NCBI RefSeq assembly: GCF_004365175.1
Contig: NZ_SOCE01000001.1
Span: forward strand, 1,909,154-1,973,153
From: Kribbella voronezhensis
GTDB taxonomy: Bacteria > Actinomycetota > Actinomycetes > Propionibacteriales > Kribbellaceae
DNA length: 64,000 bases
Direction: 5' to 3'
Shown here: positions 19,442-27,424 of the stretch, in pieces
Layout of the letters: each line of letters starts with the position of its first letter
Position numbering within the stretch: the stretch's first letter is position 1
The notes under the pieces: generated by a model
Seen by the model: only the letters and a program-made list of their open reading frames with translations
What the model was told of the DNA's origin: nothing
The model's database searches: none
Made by a program: the position numbers and the translations under genes

Positions 19442-19891
19442 TCAGATTTCTCCTGTGTTGTAGTCCGCCACGACCTGGATCTCTTCCTCGGTCACTTCGC
19501 CGTCGACGATCCGGTAGGACCGGAATTCGACCGGGCCGTCGAACGACGGCTGGTCCGCACCGTCCCTGGTGGAGACCAGGACGTAGTGCGCGTTCGGCTC
19601 CTGCGCCAGGTTGATGTCGGTGCGCGAAGGGTAGGCCTCGGTGGCCGTGTGCGAGTGGTAGATCACCACCGGCTCCTCGTCCCGGGAGTCCATCTCCTTG
19701 TACAGGCGGAACAGATCGCCGGAGTCGAACTCGTAGAACGTCGGTGACATCGCCGCGTTCAGCATCGGGATGAACCGGGCCGGCCGATCGCTTCCCGCCG
19801 GCCCGGCGACCACGCCACACGCCTCGTCCGGGTGGTCCCGGCGGGCATGAGCCACGATCGCGTCGTACGTCGCGGTGTCGATGATGAGCAC
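19442..19891 (-). CDS. mec: JAMM-domain CysO-cysteine peptidase Mec
   Basis: 149 residues from GTG 19891. All JAMM zinc residues are present: Glu23 (PDEACGVV), His79 and His81 with Ser89 and Asp92 in YHSHTATEAYPSRTD. It releases cysteine from the CysO-cysteine adduct and regenerates CysO. First gene of mec-cysO-cysM. The GTG has no ribosome-binding site but TACCGT sits 6 bp upstream, so the operon is probably leaderless. Confidence 0.94.
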   Translation of the reverse strand: MLIIDTATYDAIVAHARRDHPDEACGVVAGPAGSDRPARFIPMLNAAMSPTFYEFDSGDLFRLYKEMDSRDEEPVVIYHSHTATEAYPSRTDINLAQEPNAHYVLVSTRDGADQPSFDGPVEFRSYRIVDGEVTEEEIQVVADYNTGEI

Positions 19892-19897
19892 ACCTCA

Positions 19898-19903
19898 ACG
19901 GTA
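19898..19903 (-). promoter_or_regulatory. -10 element of leaderless mec-cysO-cysM
   Basis: TACCGT on the minus strand, 6 bp before the GTG start. Confidence 0.45.
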
Positions 19904-19958
19904 CGGCGGCCGCCGGACCGACCCGGCCAACGCCGAAGTCGGTCCAGCATGTGGACAA

Positions 19959-20936
19959 CTACCAGCGGTCGTGCACCTGCGGGCGGATCAACTCGTCGTA
20001 CACAGCCCGTACTGCGGCCAGCTGGTCGCCGGTCAGCGGGGTGAGTTCCGCCGCTCCGACGTTGCCGGCCACCTGCTCGGGGTTGCGGGCGCCGGGGATG
20101 ACGACGGAGACGCCCGGCTGGTCGATGATCCAGCGCAGGGCGAACTGGGCCATCGTCGCGCCTTCGGGCACCAGCGGCCGGAGCCGGCGGACCGCTTCGA
20201 GGCCGGTCTCGAAGTCGACGCCCGAGAAGGTCTCGCCGACGTCGAACGCCTCGCCCTTGCGGTTGTAGTTGCGGTGGTCGTCGGCGCCGAAGGTGGTGTT
20301 CTCGTCGTACTTGCCGGACAGCAGCCCGCTGGCCAGCGGGACCCGGGCAATGATGCCGACCCCGGCCTCGGCGGCGGCCGGGAGCACCTCGTCGAGCGGC
20401 TTCAACCGGAACGCGTTGAGGATGATCTGGACGCTGGCCACGTTCGGCCGGGCGATCGCGGTGAGCGCCTCCGCGCAGGTCTCCACGCTCACGCCGTACG
20501 CCGCGATGCGCTTCTCCTGCACGAGAGTGTCGAGCGCGTCGAAGACGGCGTCGGTGGAGTACACCTCGGTCGGCGGGCAGTGCAGCTGGACCAGGTCGAT
20601 GGTGTCGACGCCGAGGTTCTCGCGGGACCGGTCGTTCCAGGCGCGGAAGTTGTCCAGGGTGTAGTTCTCGGGCTTCTGCTCCACCCGGCGGCCCATCTTG
20701 GACGCGACAGTGAGCCCTTGGTGCTCCTTCAGCAGCTTCCCGACGATCCGCTCACTCCGGCCGTCGCCGTACACGTCCGCGGTGTCGATGAAGGTGACGC
20801 CACCGTCCACGGCAGACCGCAGTACGGCGAGTGCCTCGTCCTCCCCCACCTCGCCCCAGTCGGCTCCGAGCTGCCAGGCCCCCAGCCCGACCACGCCGAC
20901 TTCCCGCCCAGTACGCCCAAGAATCCGCTTCTCCAT
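19959..20936 (-). CDS. aldo/keto reductase
   Basis: 325 residues, a full (beta/alpha)8 aldo/keto reductase. The catalytic tetrad is Asp51 and Tyr56 (DTADVYGDG), Lys80 (VASKMG) and His119 (DLVQLHCPP). The C-terminal NADPH site reads VSVVIPGARNPEQV. It reduces aldehydes or ketones; the substrate is unknown. It lies 67 bp upstream of mec on the same strand, in a place that in mycobacteria holds other genes. No ribosome-binding site is seen, and TAGTCT 7 bp upstream of the ATG suggests a leaderless transcript. Confidence 0.9.
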   Translation of the reverse strand: MEKRILGRTGREVGVVGLGAWQLGADWGEVGEDEALAVLRSAVDGGVTFIDTADVYGDGRSERIVGKLLKEHQGLTVASKMGRRVEQKPENYTLDNFRAWNDRSRENLGVDTIDLVQLHCPPTEVYSTDAVFDALDTLVQEKRIAAYGVSVETCAEALTAIARPNVASVQIILNAFRLKPLDEVLPAAAEAGVGIIARVPLASGLLSGKYDENTTFGADDHRNYNRKGEAFDVGETFSGVDFETGLEAVRRLRPLVPEGATMAQFALRWIIDQPGVSVVIPGARNPEQVAGNVGAAELTPLTGDQLAAVRAVYDELIRPQVHDRW

Positions 20937-20943
20937 GGACCAC

Positions 20944-20949
20944 AGACTA
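20944..20949 (-). promoter_or_regulatory. -10 element of leaderless aldo/keto reductase gene
   Basis: TAGTCT on the minus strand, 7 bp before the ATG at 20936. Confidence 0.45.
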
Positions 20950-21043
20950 TGCGCCCGGACGAGCCGTGGATCGGGACGTTCGGCGGCCCGCCTCGGGGCC
21001 TAGGGCCCTGAGAAGGTCCTGATCCGGAATCCACCGTGAAAGT

Positions 21044-21979
21044 ATGAGCACTTCGTCGAGTAGCCGGCACGAGCCGCCACGCGGACGCCGTCACCTCGCA
21101 GTCGTCGTCGCCGCCGTCGTCACGATCCTCATCGTCATCGGCGGCACCGCCCTGCTGGTCCTGCGGAACCACGATTCCGCACCGGCCGGCCCCGGCACCA
21201 CGGCGTCACCGACGAGTACGGCACCGTCCGTCTCACCCAGTACGACGCCGCCGACGGTCACCCCGTCGACGCCAACTCCTGACACCACCACGCCGAGCAC
21301 CACGCCGAGCACGCCGAGCGAACGAGCGAGCGCGCTTCGAGCCCTCACGCCCTTCCTGACAGCCGCGGCGAAGCTCGACCGTCAACTCCAGGAGGCGGCA
21401 GCCGCCATCAACGGCGCCGGACCGCCGTGGACCACGATCACGCCGGCCGTCGCGGCCAAGGTCCGGGCCGCCGACCTCAAGCCGGTGGCTCGCCGGATCC
21501 CGGCCGGCCTCCCGCCGAGCCTCCAGCAGGCCGTCGTGCTCGTCTACAGCGACCTGTCGTCGCGGCGGCACGCCATCAGCTCGTTCGAGATCGTCGGTCC
21601 GTTCCAGCCACCGCTGTCAGCGGGCGAGACGCCGACCCAGGTCGGCCTGCAGCAGATCCGCAACGGGCACGCCGCCGCGGTCCGCTTCGACGGTGATCTC
21701 GCCGCGGCCCGGTCGCTCGCGGCGGCGACCCCATCGATCGGCAAATACCCGGCGAGTTCCCGCAAGCACGCCGAAGTCTTGCTGCTCGTGCGGTACGCCG
21801 AACTCGCGAACGGCGGATGCGACACCCACGGCGGGGCTGTGCTGACCAGGCTGCCCGTCATCAAGTGGCTGGAGGTCCCGTCGGTAGGAACCTACTGGAC
21901 CACGAACGGCACGATCAACGGCCTCGAGTTCACCGCGAAGTTCACCGGCAGCTGGCACATCGAGCTACTGGCCTGCTGA
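21044..21979 (+). CDS. hypothetical membrane-anchored extracellular protein
   Basis: 311 residues. A short basic cytoplasmic N terminus is followed by one membrane anchor (LAVVVAAVVTILIVIGGTALLVL, about 18-40) and a 55-residue Ser/Thr/Pro linker with repeated TTPST units. An extracellular domain of about 215 residues follows, with late cysteines (GGCDTHGG and the C-terminal LLAC). I do not recognise the domain. Its TGA abuts the stop of the converging DUF2017 gene (TGATCA at 21977-21982), leaving no intergenic terminator. Confidence 0.75.
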   Translation: MSTSSSSRHEPPRGRRHLAVVVAAVVTILIVIGGTALLVLRNHDSAPAGPGTTASPTSTAPSVSPSTTPPTVTPSTPTPDTTTPSTTPSTPSERASALRALTPFLTAAAKLDRQLQEAAAAINGAGPPWTTITPAVAAKVRAADLKPVARRIPAGLPPSLQQAVVLVYSDLSSRRHAISSFEIVGPFQPPLSAGETPTQVGLQQIRNGHAAAVRFDGDLAAARSLAAATPSIGKYPASSRKHAEVLLLVRYAELANGGCDTHGGAVLTRLPVIKWLEVPSVGTYWTTNGTINGLEFTAKFTGSWHIELLAC

Positions 21980-22531
21980 TCAGCGCATGTTGTGCAGCAT
22001 GGCCGACTGGAGATAGCCGAGCCAGTCGTACAGGTCGTAGGTCAGGCGGCGCGGGTCGTCCTCGGGGAGTTTTTCCCAGACGGCGTAGTCGTCTTCCTTG
22101 ATGTCCAGGCGGGTGCCGATCGCCAGCCGGAGGTCGTTGAGGGCGCGGAGCCAGGAGAGCTGGTCTTCGCCTTCGAGGGTGATGCCGTCGTCGGCCGTAG
22201 ACGACTCCAGGGCCGCGAGCACGCGCTTGGCGTCGCCCGCCTTCGTGTCGCGCAGCCCGCGCTCGGTGAACCGGCGGAACTCGGCCGACGCGTTGTCGTC
22301 CGAGGAGTACGCGTCCGGCAGCAGCCGCTGCAGTACGACGTCCTCCGGCGGCGAGGTCGGCCCGTCGTTGTCGAGCAGGGCCGCCAGCGGGTCGCTGGAC
22401 TCGGTCGCGCGCGGCGGCATCCCGTCGTACAGGAGTTCGACCAGGTTGCGCAGCAGGTTGGCCAGGATGTCGGCCTCGTGCTCGGCGAAGGTGACGATCA
22501 CGGTCTTCTTGCGCTTACGGAACCTCGTCAC
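21980..22531 (-). CDS. DUF2017 family protein
   Basis: 183 residues from GTG 22531, overlapping the clpS stop (GTGA, 22528-22531). [32 protein letters not shown], the central DPLAALLD and the terminal [14 protein letters not shown] match the DUF2017 family, always found next to clpS in actinobacteria (Rv1332 position). No biochemical role is established. The fixed coupling to the N-degron adaptor suggests a part in regulated proteolysis, which is inference. Confidence 0.85.
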   Translation of the reverse strand: MTRFRKRKKTVIVTFAEHEADILANLLRNLVELLYDGMPPRATESSDPLAALLDNDGPTSPPEDVVLQRLLPDAYSSDDNASAEFRRFTERGLRDTKAGDAKRVLAALESSTADDGITLEGEDQLSWLRALNDLRLAIGTRLDIKEDDYAVWEKLPEDDPRRLTYDLYDWLGYLQSAMLHNMR

Positions 22532-22815
22532 GACTTCTCGCAGGTGGCCCACAGGCCGTAGGTGTGCATGGCTTCGACGTCGCGCTCCATCGCCTCGCGG
22601 TTGCCGTTCGAGACCACCGACTTGCCCTCCTCGTGCACCTGCATCATCAGCTTCTCCGCCTTGGCCTTGGAGTAGCCGAAGTAGGTCTGGAACACGAACG
22701 TGACGTAGTCCATCAGGTTGACCGGGTCGTTCCAGACGATGGTCACCCACGGAGGGCTCAACTCGATCGCCTCGTCGACTTCGGGGCTGTCGAGTTCGCT
22801 CGGTGCGGTGGTCAC
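22528..22815 (-). CDS. clpS: ATP-dependent Clp protease adaptor ClpS
   Basis: 95 residues from GTG 22815 after a GGAGAG ribosome-binding site. The ClpS core is clear: [44 protein letters not shown] has the Asp-Asn-type substrate pocket region, and [18 protein letters not shown] closes the fold. It delivers proteins with destabilising N-terminal residues to ClpC/ClpA-ClpP. It is coupled to the DUF2017 gene and divergent from pncB, exactly as in mycobacteria. Confidence 0.95.
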   Translation of the reverse strand: MTTAPSELDSPEVDEAIELSPPWVTIVWNDPVNLMDYVTFVFQTYFGYSKAKAEKLMMQVHEEGKSVVSNGNREAMERDVEAMHTYGLWATCEKS

Positions 22816-22852
22816 TTACCCATTCTCTCCATCATCGGATCCCGGCTCGCAA

Positions 22853-22858
22853 TAGGCT
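22853..22858 (+). promoter_or_regulatory. -10 element of leaderless pncB
   Basis: TAGGCT followed by 6 bp and the GTG at 22865; no ribosome-binding site is present in the 49-bp gap to clpS. Confidence 0.5.
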
Positions 22859-22864
22859 GCACTT

Positions 22865-24211
22865 GTGACTAGCACAGGGGACGCGTCCACGGCGCTACTG
22901 ACGGACCATTACGAGCTGACCATGCTCCAGGCCAGCCTTGCCGACGGTACGGCACATCGCCGCTCGGTCTTCGAGCTGTTCGCGCGCCGCCTGCCGGACG
23001 GCCGCCGGTACGGCGTGGTGGCCGGCGTGAACCGGCTGCTGGACGCCCTGGAGCGGTTCCGGTTCGACGAGCAGGCGATCGCGTTCCTGCACGACCGGGC
23101 CGTCGTCGACCAGGCTACCTGCGACTGGCTGGCCTCCTACCGGTTCAGCGGCGACATCAGCGGGTACGCCGACGGCGAGATCTTTTTCCCCGGCTCACCG
23201 GTGCTGGTGGTGGAGTCCAGCTTCGCCGAGGCGGTGCTGCTGGAGACCGTGTTCCTGTCGATCCTGAACCACGACTCCGCGGTCGCCTCGGCCGCGTCCC
23301 GGATGACCTGGTGGGCCGGCGGCCGGCCGTGTATCGAGATGGGTTCGCGCCGCACCCACGAGGAAGCGGCCGTCGCCGCCGCGCTGGCGGCGTACATCGC
23401 GGGCTTCGCCACCACCTCCAACCTGGAGGCCGCCCGGCGGTTCGGCATCCCGAGCGCCGGTACGGCGGCGCACTCGTTCACCCTGCTGCACGACTCCGAG
23501 CGGGACGCCTTCGTCTCCCAGGTCGATGCCCTCGGCAAGGGAACGACGCTGCTGATCGACACCTTCGACCTGACCGAGGCCGTCAAGACCGCGATCGACA
23601 TCACCGGGCCCGAGCTCGGGGCGGTCCGGCTCGACTCCGGCGACCTGCCTTCGCTGGCCGGGCAGGTCCGCGAGCAGCTCGACGCGCTCGGCGCGACGAA
23701 GACCAGGATCATCGTGACCAGCGACCTGGACGAGTTCCAGATCGCCGCGCTGGCGCCGGCCGCGGTCGACGGGTACGGCGTCGGCACGTCGCTGGTGACC
23801 GGCAGCGGCTACCCGACCTGTGGTTTCGTCTACAAACTGGTGGCGCGCGAGGACGCGAGCGGCGAGCTGACCCCGGTGGCGAAGAAGAGCCCGGACAAGA
23901 TCTCCATCGGCGGCCGCAAGTACGCGTTGCGCCGCCGGTCCGACGCCGGTGTCGCCGAGCTGGAGCTGATCGGCGTCGGGCAGCCCCCGGTCGACGACGG
24001 CGACGACCGGGAGCTGCTGAAACCGCTGGTCGAGGGCGGCAAGATCATCGGCCGGACGACGCCGGCCGAGTCGCAGGCGCACCACCTGAAGGTCCGCGAC
24101 GAACTCCCGCGCAGCGCCAGCCAGCTCAGCCGTGGCGAACCGGCCATCCCGACGGAGTACAGCGGCGACCTGGTCGCCCACAACCCCTTCGCGCCCCGGA
24201 TCATCAGGTAG
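22865..24211 (+). CDS. pncB: nicotinate phosphoribosyltransferase
   Basis: 448 residues from GTG 22865. Family features: LLTDHYELTMLQASL at the N terminus, ESSFAEAVLLETVFLSILNHDSAVA, GSRRTHEEAAVAAALAAYIAGFATTSN, GTAAHSFTLLHDSE (region of the phosphorylated His), and VRLDSGDL and GVGTSLVTGSGYP for ribose-phosphate binding. It converts nicotinate and PRPP to nicotinate mononucleotide with ATP in NAD salvage. pncA, which supplies nicotinate from nicotinamide, is in the same window (36372-36950). Convergent with the alditol oxidase gene, stops 4 bp apart. Confidence 0.95.
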   Translation: MTSTGDASTALLTDHYELTMLQASLADGTAHRRSVFELFARRLPDGRRYGVVAGVNRLLDALERFRFDEQAIAFLHDRAVVDQATCDWLASYRFSGDISGYADGEIFFPGSPVLVVESSFAEAVLLETVFLSILNHDSAVASAASRMTWWAGGRPCIEMGSRRTHEEAAVAAALAAYIAGFATTSNLEAARRFGIPSAGTAAHSFTLLHDSERDAFVSQVDALGKGTTLLIDTFDLTEAVKTAIDITGPELGAVRLDSGDLPSLAGQVREQLDALGATKTRIIVTSDLDEFQIAALAPAAVDGYGVGTSLVTGSGYPTCGFVYKLVAREDASGELTPVAKKSPDKISIGGRKYALRRRSDAGVAELELIGVGQPPVDDGDDRELLKPLVEGGKIIGRTTPAESQAHHLKVRDELPRSASQLSRGEPAIPTEYSGDLVAHNPFAPRIIR

Positions 24212-24215
24212 CCGG

Positions 24216-25454
24216 CTAGCGCGGCAGGTAGGTCTCCAGGTAGGCGTTGCGGAACTTGCCGGCCGGGTCGTACTTCGCCGTCAGCGCGGTGAAGTCGGGG
24301 ACCTTGGGGTAGCAGTCCCGCAGTACGCCGGCGTCGGCGGTGAACACCTTGCCCCAGTGTGGGCGTGCGCCGAGCGGCAGCAGCTTCTCCTCAATCCGTT
24401 CGAGGACCGGGCGGACGGCCTGCTCGTCGCGGATCCAGGTGAAGTGCAGGGCGACCGTGTCCCTGCCCTGACTCGGGCTCAGCCAGAGCTCGTCGGCGGC
24501 GATCGTGCGGACCTCGGAGACCTGCAGCAGGCCGGCCATCTGGTTGCCCAGGGCCCGCAGTTCGGTGAACGCCTCGGCGGCGCGCTCCCGCGGTACGAAG
24601 TACTCCGACTGCAGCTCCTCGCCGTTGCTCGGGGTGAACTCCAGCCGGAAATGCGGCAGCCGCTCGTTCCACGGACCGCGGACACCGCCCTGCTCGGTGG
24701 CGAAGTCGGCCGGCATGCCCTTGATCGGGTGCCGCGCCCCGTCGGCGATCCGCGCCCCCAGCCACTCGGGCTCGAAGCTGGTGTCCTTCGACTTCCGCCA
24801 CACCATCACGCCGGGGTCGACCCAGTCGGTGAACGCGCTCACCGAGTACGCCGTACCGAACACCTCGTCGAGATCCGTGCTCAACCGCTCGACCGGCAGG
24901 TCGTCGTAGACCACCTGGCTGATCTCGTACGCCGGTTCGAGGTCGAGCGTCATCCGCACCATCACCCCGAGCGCGCCGAGCGAGATCACCGCGCCGGCGA
25001 AGTCCGGATCGTCACGCTTCAGCTCGGCCAGTTCGCCATCGGCCCCGACGAAAACCATCCCGGAGACCGCGGCGGCCAGGGGTTTGTTGGTGTCGCCGGA
25101 CCCGTGCGTCCCGGTCGCGCACGCACCGGCGACCGAGATGTGCGGGAGCGAGCCGAGGTTGTGCAGTGCGAACCCCTGAGCCTGGACGGCGGCCGTCACC
25201 TCGCCGTACCGCAGGCCGGCCGAGATGGTGACCGTCCTGGCCTCTTCGTCGATCTCCAGCACCTGGGGCAGATCGGCGACCGACACCAGCCGCCCCGGGC
25301 TGTCGGCGATCCGGTTGAACGAGTGCCCGCTGCCGAGCACCCGGACCTTGTCGTTCGCCGCGACGAGCTCCTGCAGTTCCTGCACCGACTCGGGTACGTC
25401 CAGCGTCTTCGCGCCGAACTCGATGTTGCCCGCCCAGTTGCGCAATCCAGTCAT
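24216..25454 (-). CDS. FAD-linked alditol oxidase (AldO-like)
   Basis: 412 residues from ATG 25454 (MTGLRNWAGNIEFGAK). A vanillyl-alcohol-oxidase-type FAD domain has GSGHSF with His44, the equivalent of the residue that binds FAD covalently in Streptomyces AldO, and SLPHISVAGACATGTHGSG. The C-terminal D-arabinono-lactone-oxidase-type domain ends WGKVFTAD..YPKVPDFTALTAKYDPAGKFRN. AldO enzymes oxidise polyols such as xylitol or sorbitol to aldoses, making hydrogen peroxide. A long open frame runs further upstream but lacks homology. Specificity is inferred. Confidence 0.87.
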   Translation of the reverse strand: MTGLRNWAGNIEFGAKTLDVPESVQELQELVAANDKVRVLGSGHSFNRIADSPGRLVSVADLPQVLEIDEEARTVTISAGLRYGEVTAAVQAQGFALHNLGSLPHISVAGACATGTHGSGDTNKPLAAAVSGMVFVGADGELAELKRDDPDFAGAVISLGALGVMVRMTLDLEPAYEISQVVYDDLPVERLSTDLDEVFGTAYSVSAFTDWVDPGVMVWRKSKDTSFEPEWLGARIADGARHPIKGMPADFATEQGGVRGPWNERLPHFRLEFTPSNGEELQSEYFVPRERAAEAFTELRALGNQMAGLLQVSEVRTIAADELWLSPSQGRDTVALHFTWIRDEQAVRPVLERIEEKLLPLGARPHWGKVFTADAGVLRDCYPKVPDFTALTAKYDPAGKFRNAYLETYLPR

Positions 25455-25532
25455 CCCGGCCGCCTCCCTGACTTGATCCTGACATGGTGACCCTAGGGTG
25501 TTGGTGACAACGCCCACACTCCAGGGAGCCCG

Positions 25533-26348
25533 ATGCCCTCCTCCGATGCGGACCTCACGAGCTATTCGGCCGAGCTGTGCAGCGCTGCGGCCGAGGCGGC
25601 CCGGCTTGTCGCCGACGACCTGCGCGCGGCCTTCCGCGGCACGATGACCGTCGAGTTCAAGCGCGACCAGCACGACCCGGTGACCGAGCACGACCGTCGC
25701 GCCGAGGAAGCCATCACGAAGTCGCTCACCGCCCGCATCCCGGACAGCGGTGTCGTCGGCGAGGAGGACGGCGCCCAGCCGGGGACCGGGGGCGTCACCT
25801 GGTACGTCGACCCGATCGACGGTACGGCGAACTTCGCTCGCGGCCTGGCGTTCTGGTGTACGTCGATCGGAGCCGTCGTCGACGACCGGATCGTGGCCGG
25901 CGCGATCCTCGACCCGATGACCGGGGACCTGTTCACCGCCGACCTGTCCGGCGCCTGGCTGAACGGCGAGCCGATGCGGTCCACCGGCCACCGCGCCGAA
26001 GCCGAGGCGCTGCTGATCACCGGCTACCCGAGCGCGCGCGACGTGGCCACCGACGGCCCGGACGGACTGGCCCGCTTCGGCGACCTCGTCACGGCGTACG
26101 GGACCTTGCGCCGGTCGGGCAGTGCGGCGCTCAGCCTGGCGCACGTCGCGGCGGGCTGGATCGACGCGGCCATGGGCACCTCGGTGAACGCCTGGGACAT
26201 CTGCGCCGGCCGCCTCATCGTCGAACAGTCCGGCGGTGTCTACCGCGGCTTCGGCGCCGACGGCTGGAACCAGCCCGGCTACGCCGCGTACACCGCGGAC
26301 CTGGACCCGGTCGCACTGAACCGCTTCGTTGCCACCCTCACCGAATAA
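25533..26348 (+). CDS. inositol monophosphatase family phosphatase
   Basis: 271 residues. Metal-binding and catalytic motifs are intact: VVGEEDG (Glu77/Glu78), VDPIDGTANF (Asp93, Asp96) and VNAWDICAGRLIVEQSGG (Asp near residue 221). Members remove phosphate from inositol-1-phosphate, histidinol phosphate or 3'-phosphoadenosine phosphate; the substrate is not decided by the sequence. It diverges from the AldO-like gene and is followed after 34 bp by a secreted-protein gene on the same strand. Confidence 0.88.
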   Translation: MPSSDADLTSYSAELCSAAAEAARLVADDLRAAFRGTMTVEFKRDQHDPVTEHDRRAEEAITKSLTARIPDSGVVGEEDGAQPGTGGVTWYVDPIDGTANFARGLAFWCTSIGAVVDDRIVAGAILDPMTGDLFTADLSGAWLNGEPMRSTGHRAEAEALLITGYPSARDVATDGPDGLARFGDLVTAYGTLRRSGSAALSLAHVAAGWIDAAMGTSVNAWDICAGRLIVEQSGGVYRGFGADGWNQPGYAAYTADLDPVALNRFVATLTE

Positions 26349-26382
26349 GGTCGGGCCGTCCGACGTTCTTCGAGAGGAACAC

Positions 26383-27375
26383 ATGAACATGCTTTCCCGT
26401 CGCCGGATGGCGATCGCGCTCGGTCTGGCCGGCGTACTGGCCACCGGAACGGCTGTCACGGTCGCGCTCACCGGTGGGTCCGGTGCGTCGCAGGCCGCCA
26501 CGCAGAGCACGGCTGCCCTCCAGGCGATCAGTTGCAGCACGGCGACGGGAGGGAAGCCCTTCTACGACGGGCCGTCGGCCTCGAAGGTGTACGACGCCCG
26601 CTTCAGCAACAGCGCCGCGGTCCCGAACCTGTCGACCCACACCCCGCAGGGCATCGGCACCTGGTGGAACTGGGACGGCTCCAAGGACCTGCTGCTGGTC
26701 GCGGCCTACCGCACCGGCTCGAACTCGCAGATCATCGGCATCGACCCGGCCACCAACAAGACCGTCGGTGTGGTCGCGATCGCGCCGACGCACGGCGGCG
26801 GCATCACCACCAGCAACGGCTGGGCGTTCGTGCAGGGCGGCACCAACACGATCCGCAAGTACCGGCTGTCGGACCTCAAGGCCGGCCTGAAGAAAGCCGG
26901 TACGCCGTACGTCAAGGCCGTCGGCGCCGACCGGAAGGTGTACGGCGCGTCGTTCCTGACCAGCTATGGCGGCTACGTCTGGTCCGGCAAGTTCAACGAC
27001 AAGGGCCGCGACAAGATGTACCAGTACAAGATCAACAGCAACGGCTCGCTGACCACGATCAACAAGGCGTGGGAGGTGCCGACCAAGACCCAGGGTCTGA
27101 TGGTCACCGGCACCCACTTCGTCTTCAGCACCTCGTACGGCCGGACCAACCGCAGCAACCTGTACGTCGTCCGTCGCGGGCAGCCCGACCTCGACAAGGC
27201 GAAGCTGAGCTGCTTCCGCGCGCCGAGCATGTCCGAGGGCATCACCGAGTACGGCGGCCGCGCCTACCTGGTGTTCGAGTCCGGCTCGCACACCTACCGC
27301 TCGGACCCGAAGACCCTGAACGTCATCACGCACTTGCACAAGGCAACGATCTCCTCGCTCACCGGCCTGGCCTGA
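26383..27375 (+). CDS. secreted hypothetical protein
   Basis: 330 residues from ATG 26383 behind a CGAGAGGAA ribosome-binding site. The N terminus MNMLSRRRMAIALGLAGVLATG is a signal peptide with two or three arginines, possibly Tat. The mature part has repeated strand-turn units (KDLLLVAAYRTGSNSQIIGIDPATNK, GGGITTSNGWAFVQGG, GGYVWSGKFN, GLMVTGTHFVFSTSYG, EGITEYGGRAYLVFESG) suggestive of a beta-propeller. No catalytic motif is recognised. A strong hairpin terminator follows. Confidence 0.8.
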   Translation: MNMLSRRRMAIALGLAGVLATGTAVTVALTGGSGASQAATQSTAALQAISCSTATGGKPFYDGPSASKVYDARFSNSAAVPNLSTHTPQGIGTWWNWDGSKDLLLVAAYRTGSNSQIIGIDPATNKTVGVVAIAPTHGGGITTSNGWAFVQGGTNTIRKYRLSDLKAGLKKAGTPYVKAVGADRKVYGASFLTSYGGYVWSGKFNDKGRDKMYQYKINSNGSLTTINKAWEVPTKTQGLMVTGTHFVFSTSYGRTNRSNLYVVRRGQPDLDKAKLSCFRAPSMSEGITEYGGRAYLVFESGSHTYRSDPKTLNVITHLHKATISSLTGLA

Positions 27376-27380
27376 TCGGT

Positions 27381-27414
27381 GCGGCCGGTCCTGACCACGG
27401 TCAGGACCGGCCGC
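27381..27414. terminator. bidirectional hairpin terminator
   Basis: A perfect 15-bp stem (GCGGCCGGTCCTGAC with GTCAGGACCGGCCGC) with a 4-nt loop CACG, centred in the 49-bp gap between two convergent genes, so it can serve both. Confidence 0.85.
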
Positions 27415-27424
27415 GGCTCGTGAG

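Noticed and set aside
25455..26540. An N-terminal extension of the alditol oxidase reading through the gap and over the inositol phosphatase gene
   Set aside because: The extension is antisense to a well-supported gene, and homology to AldO begins at ATG 25454.
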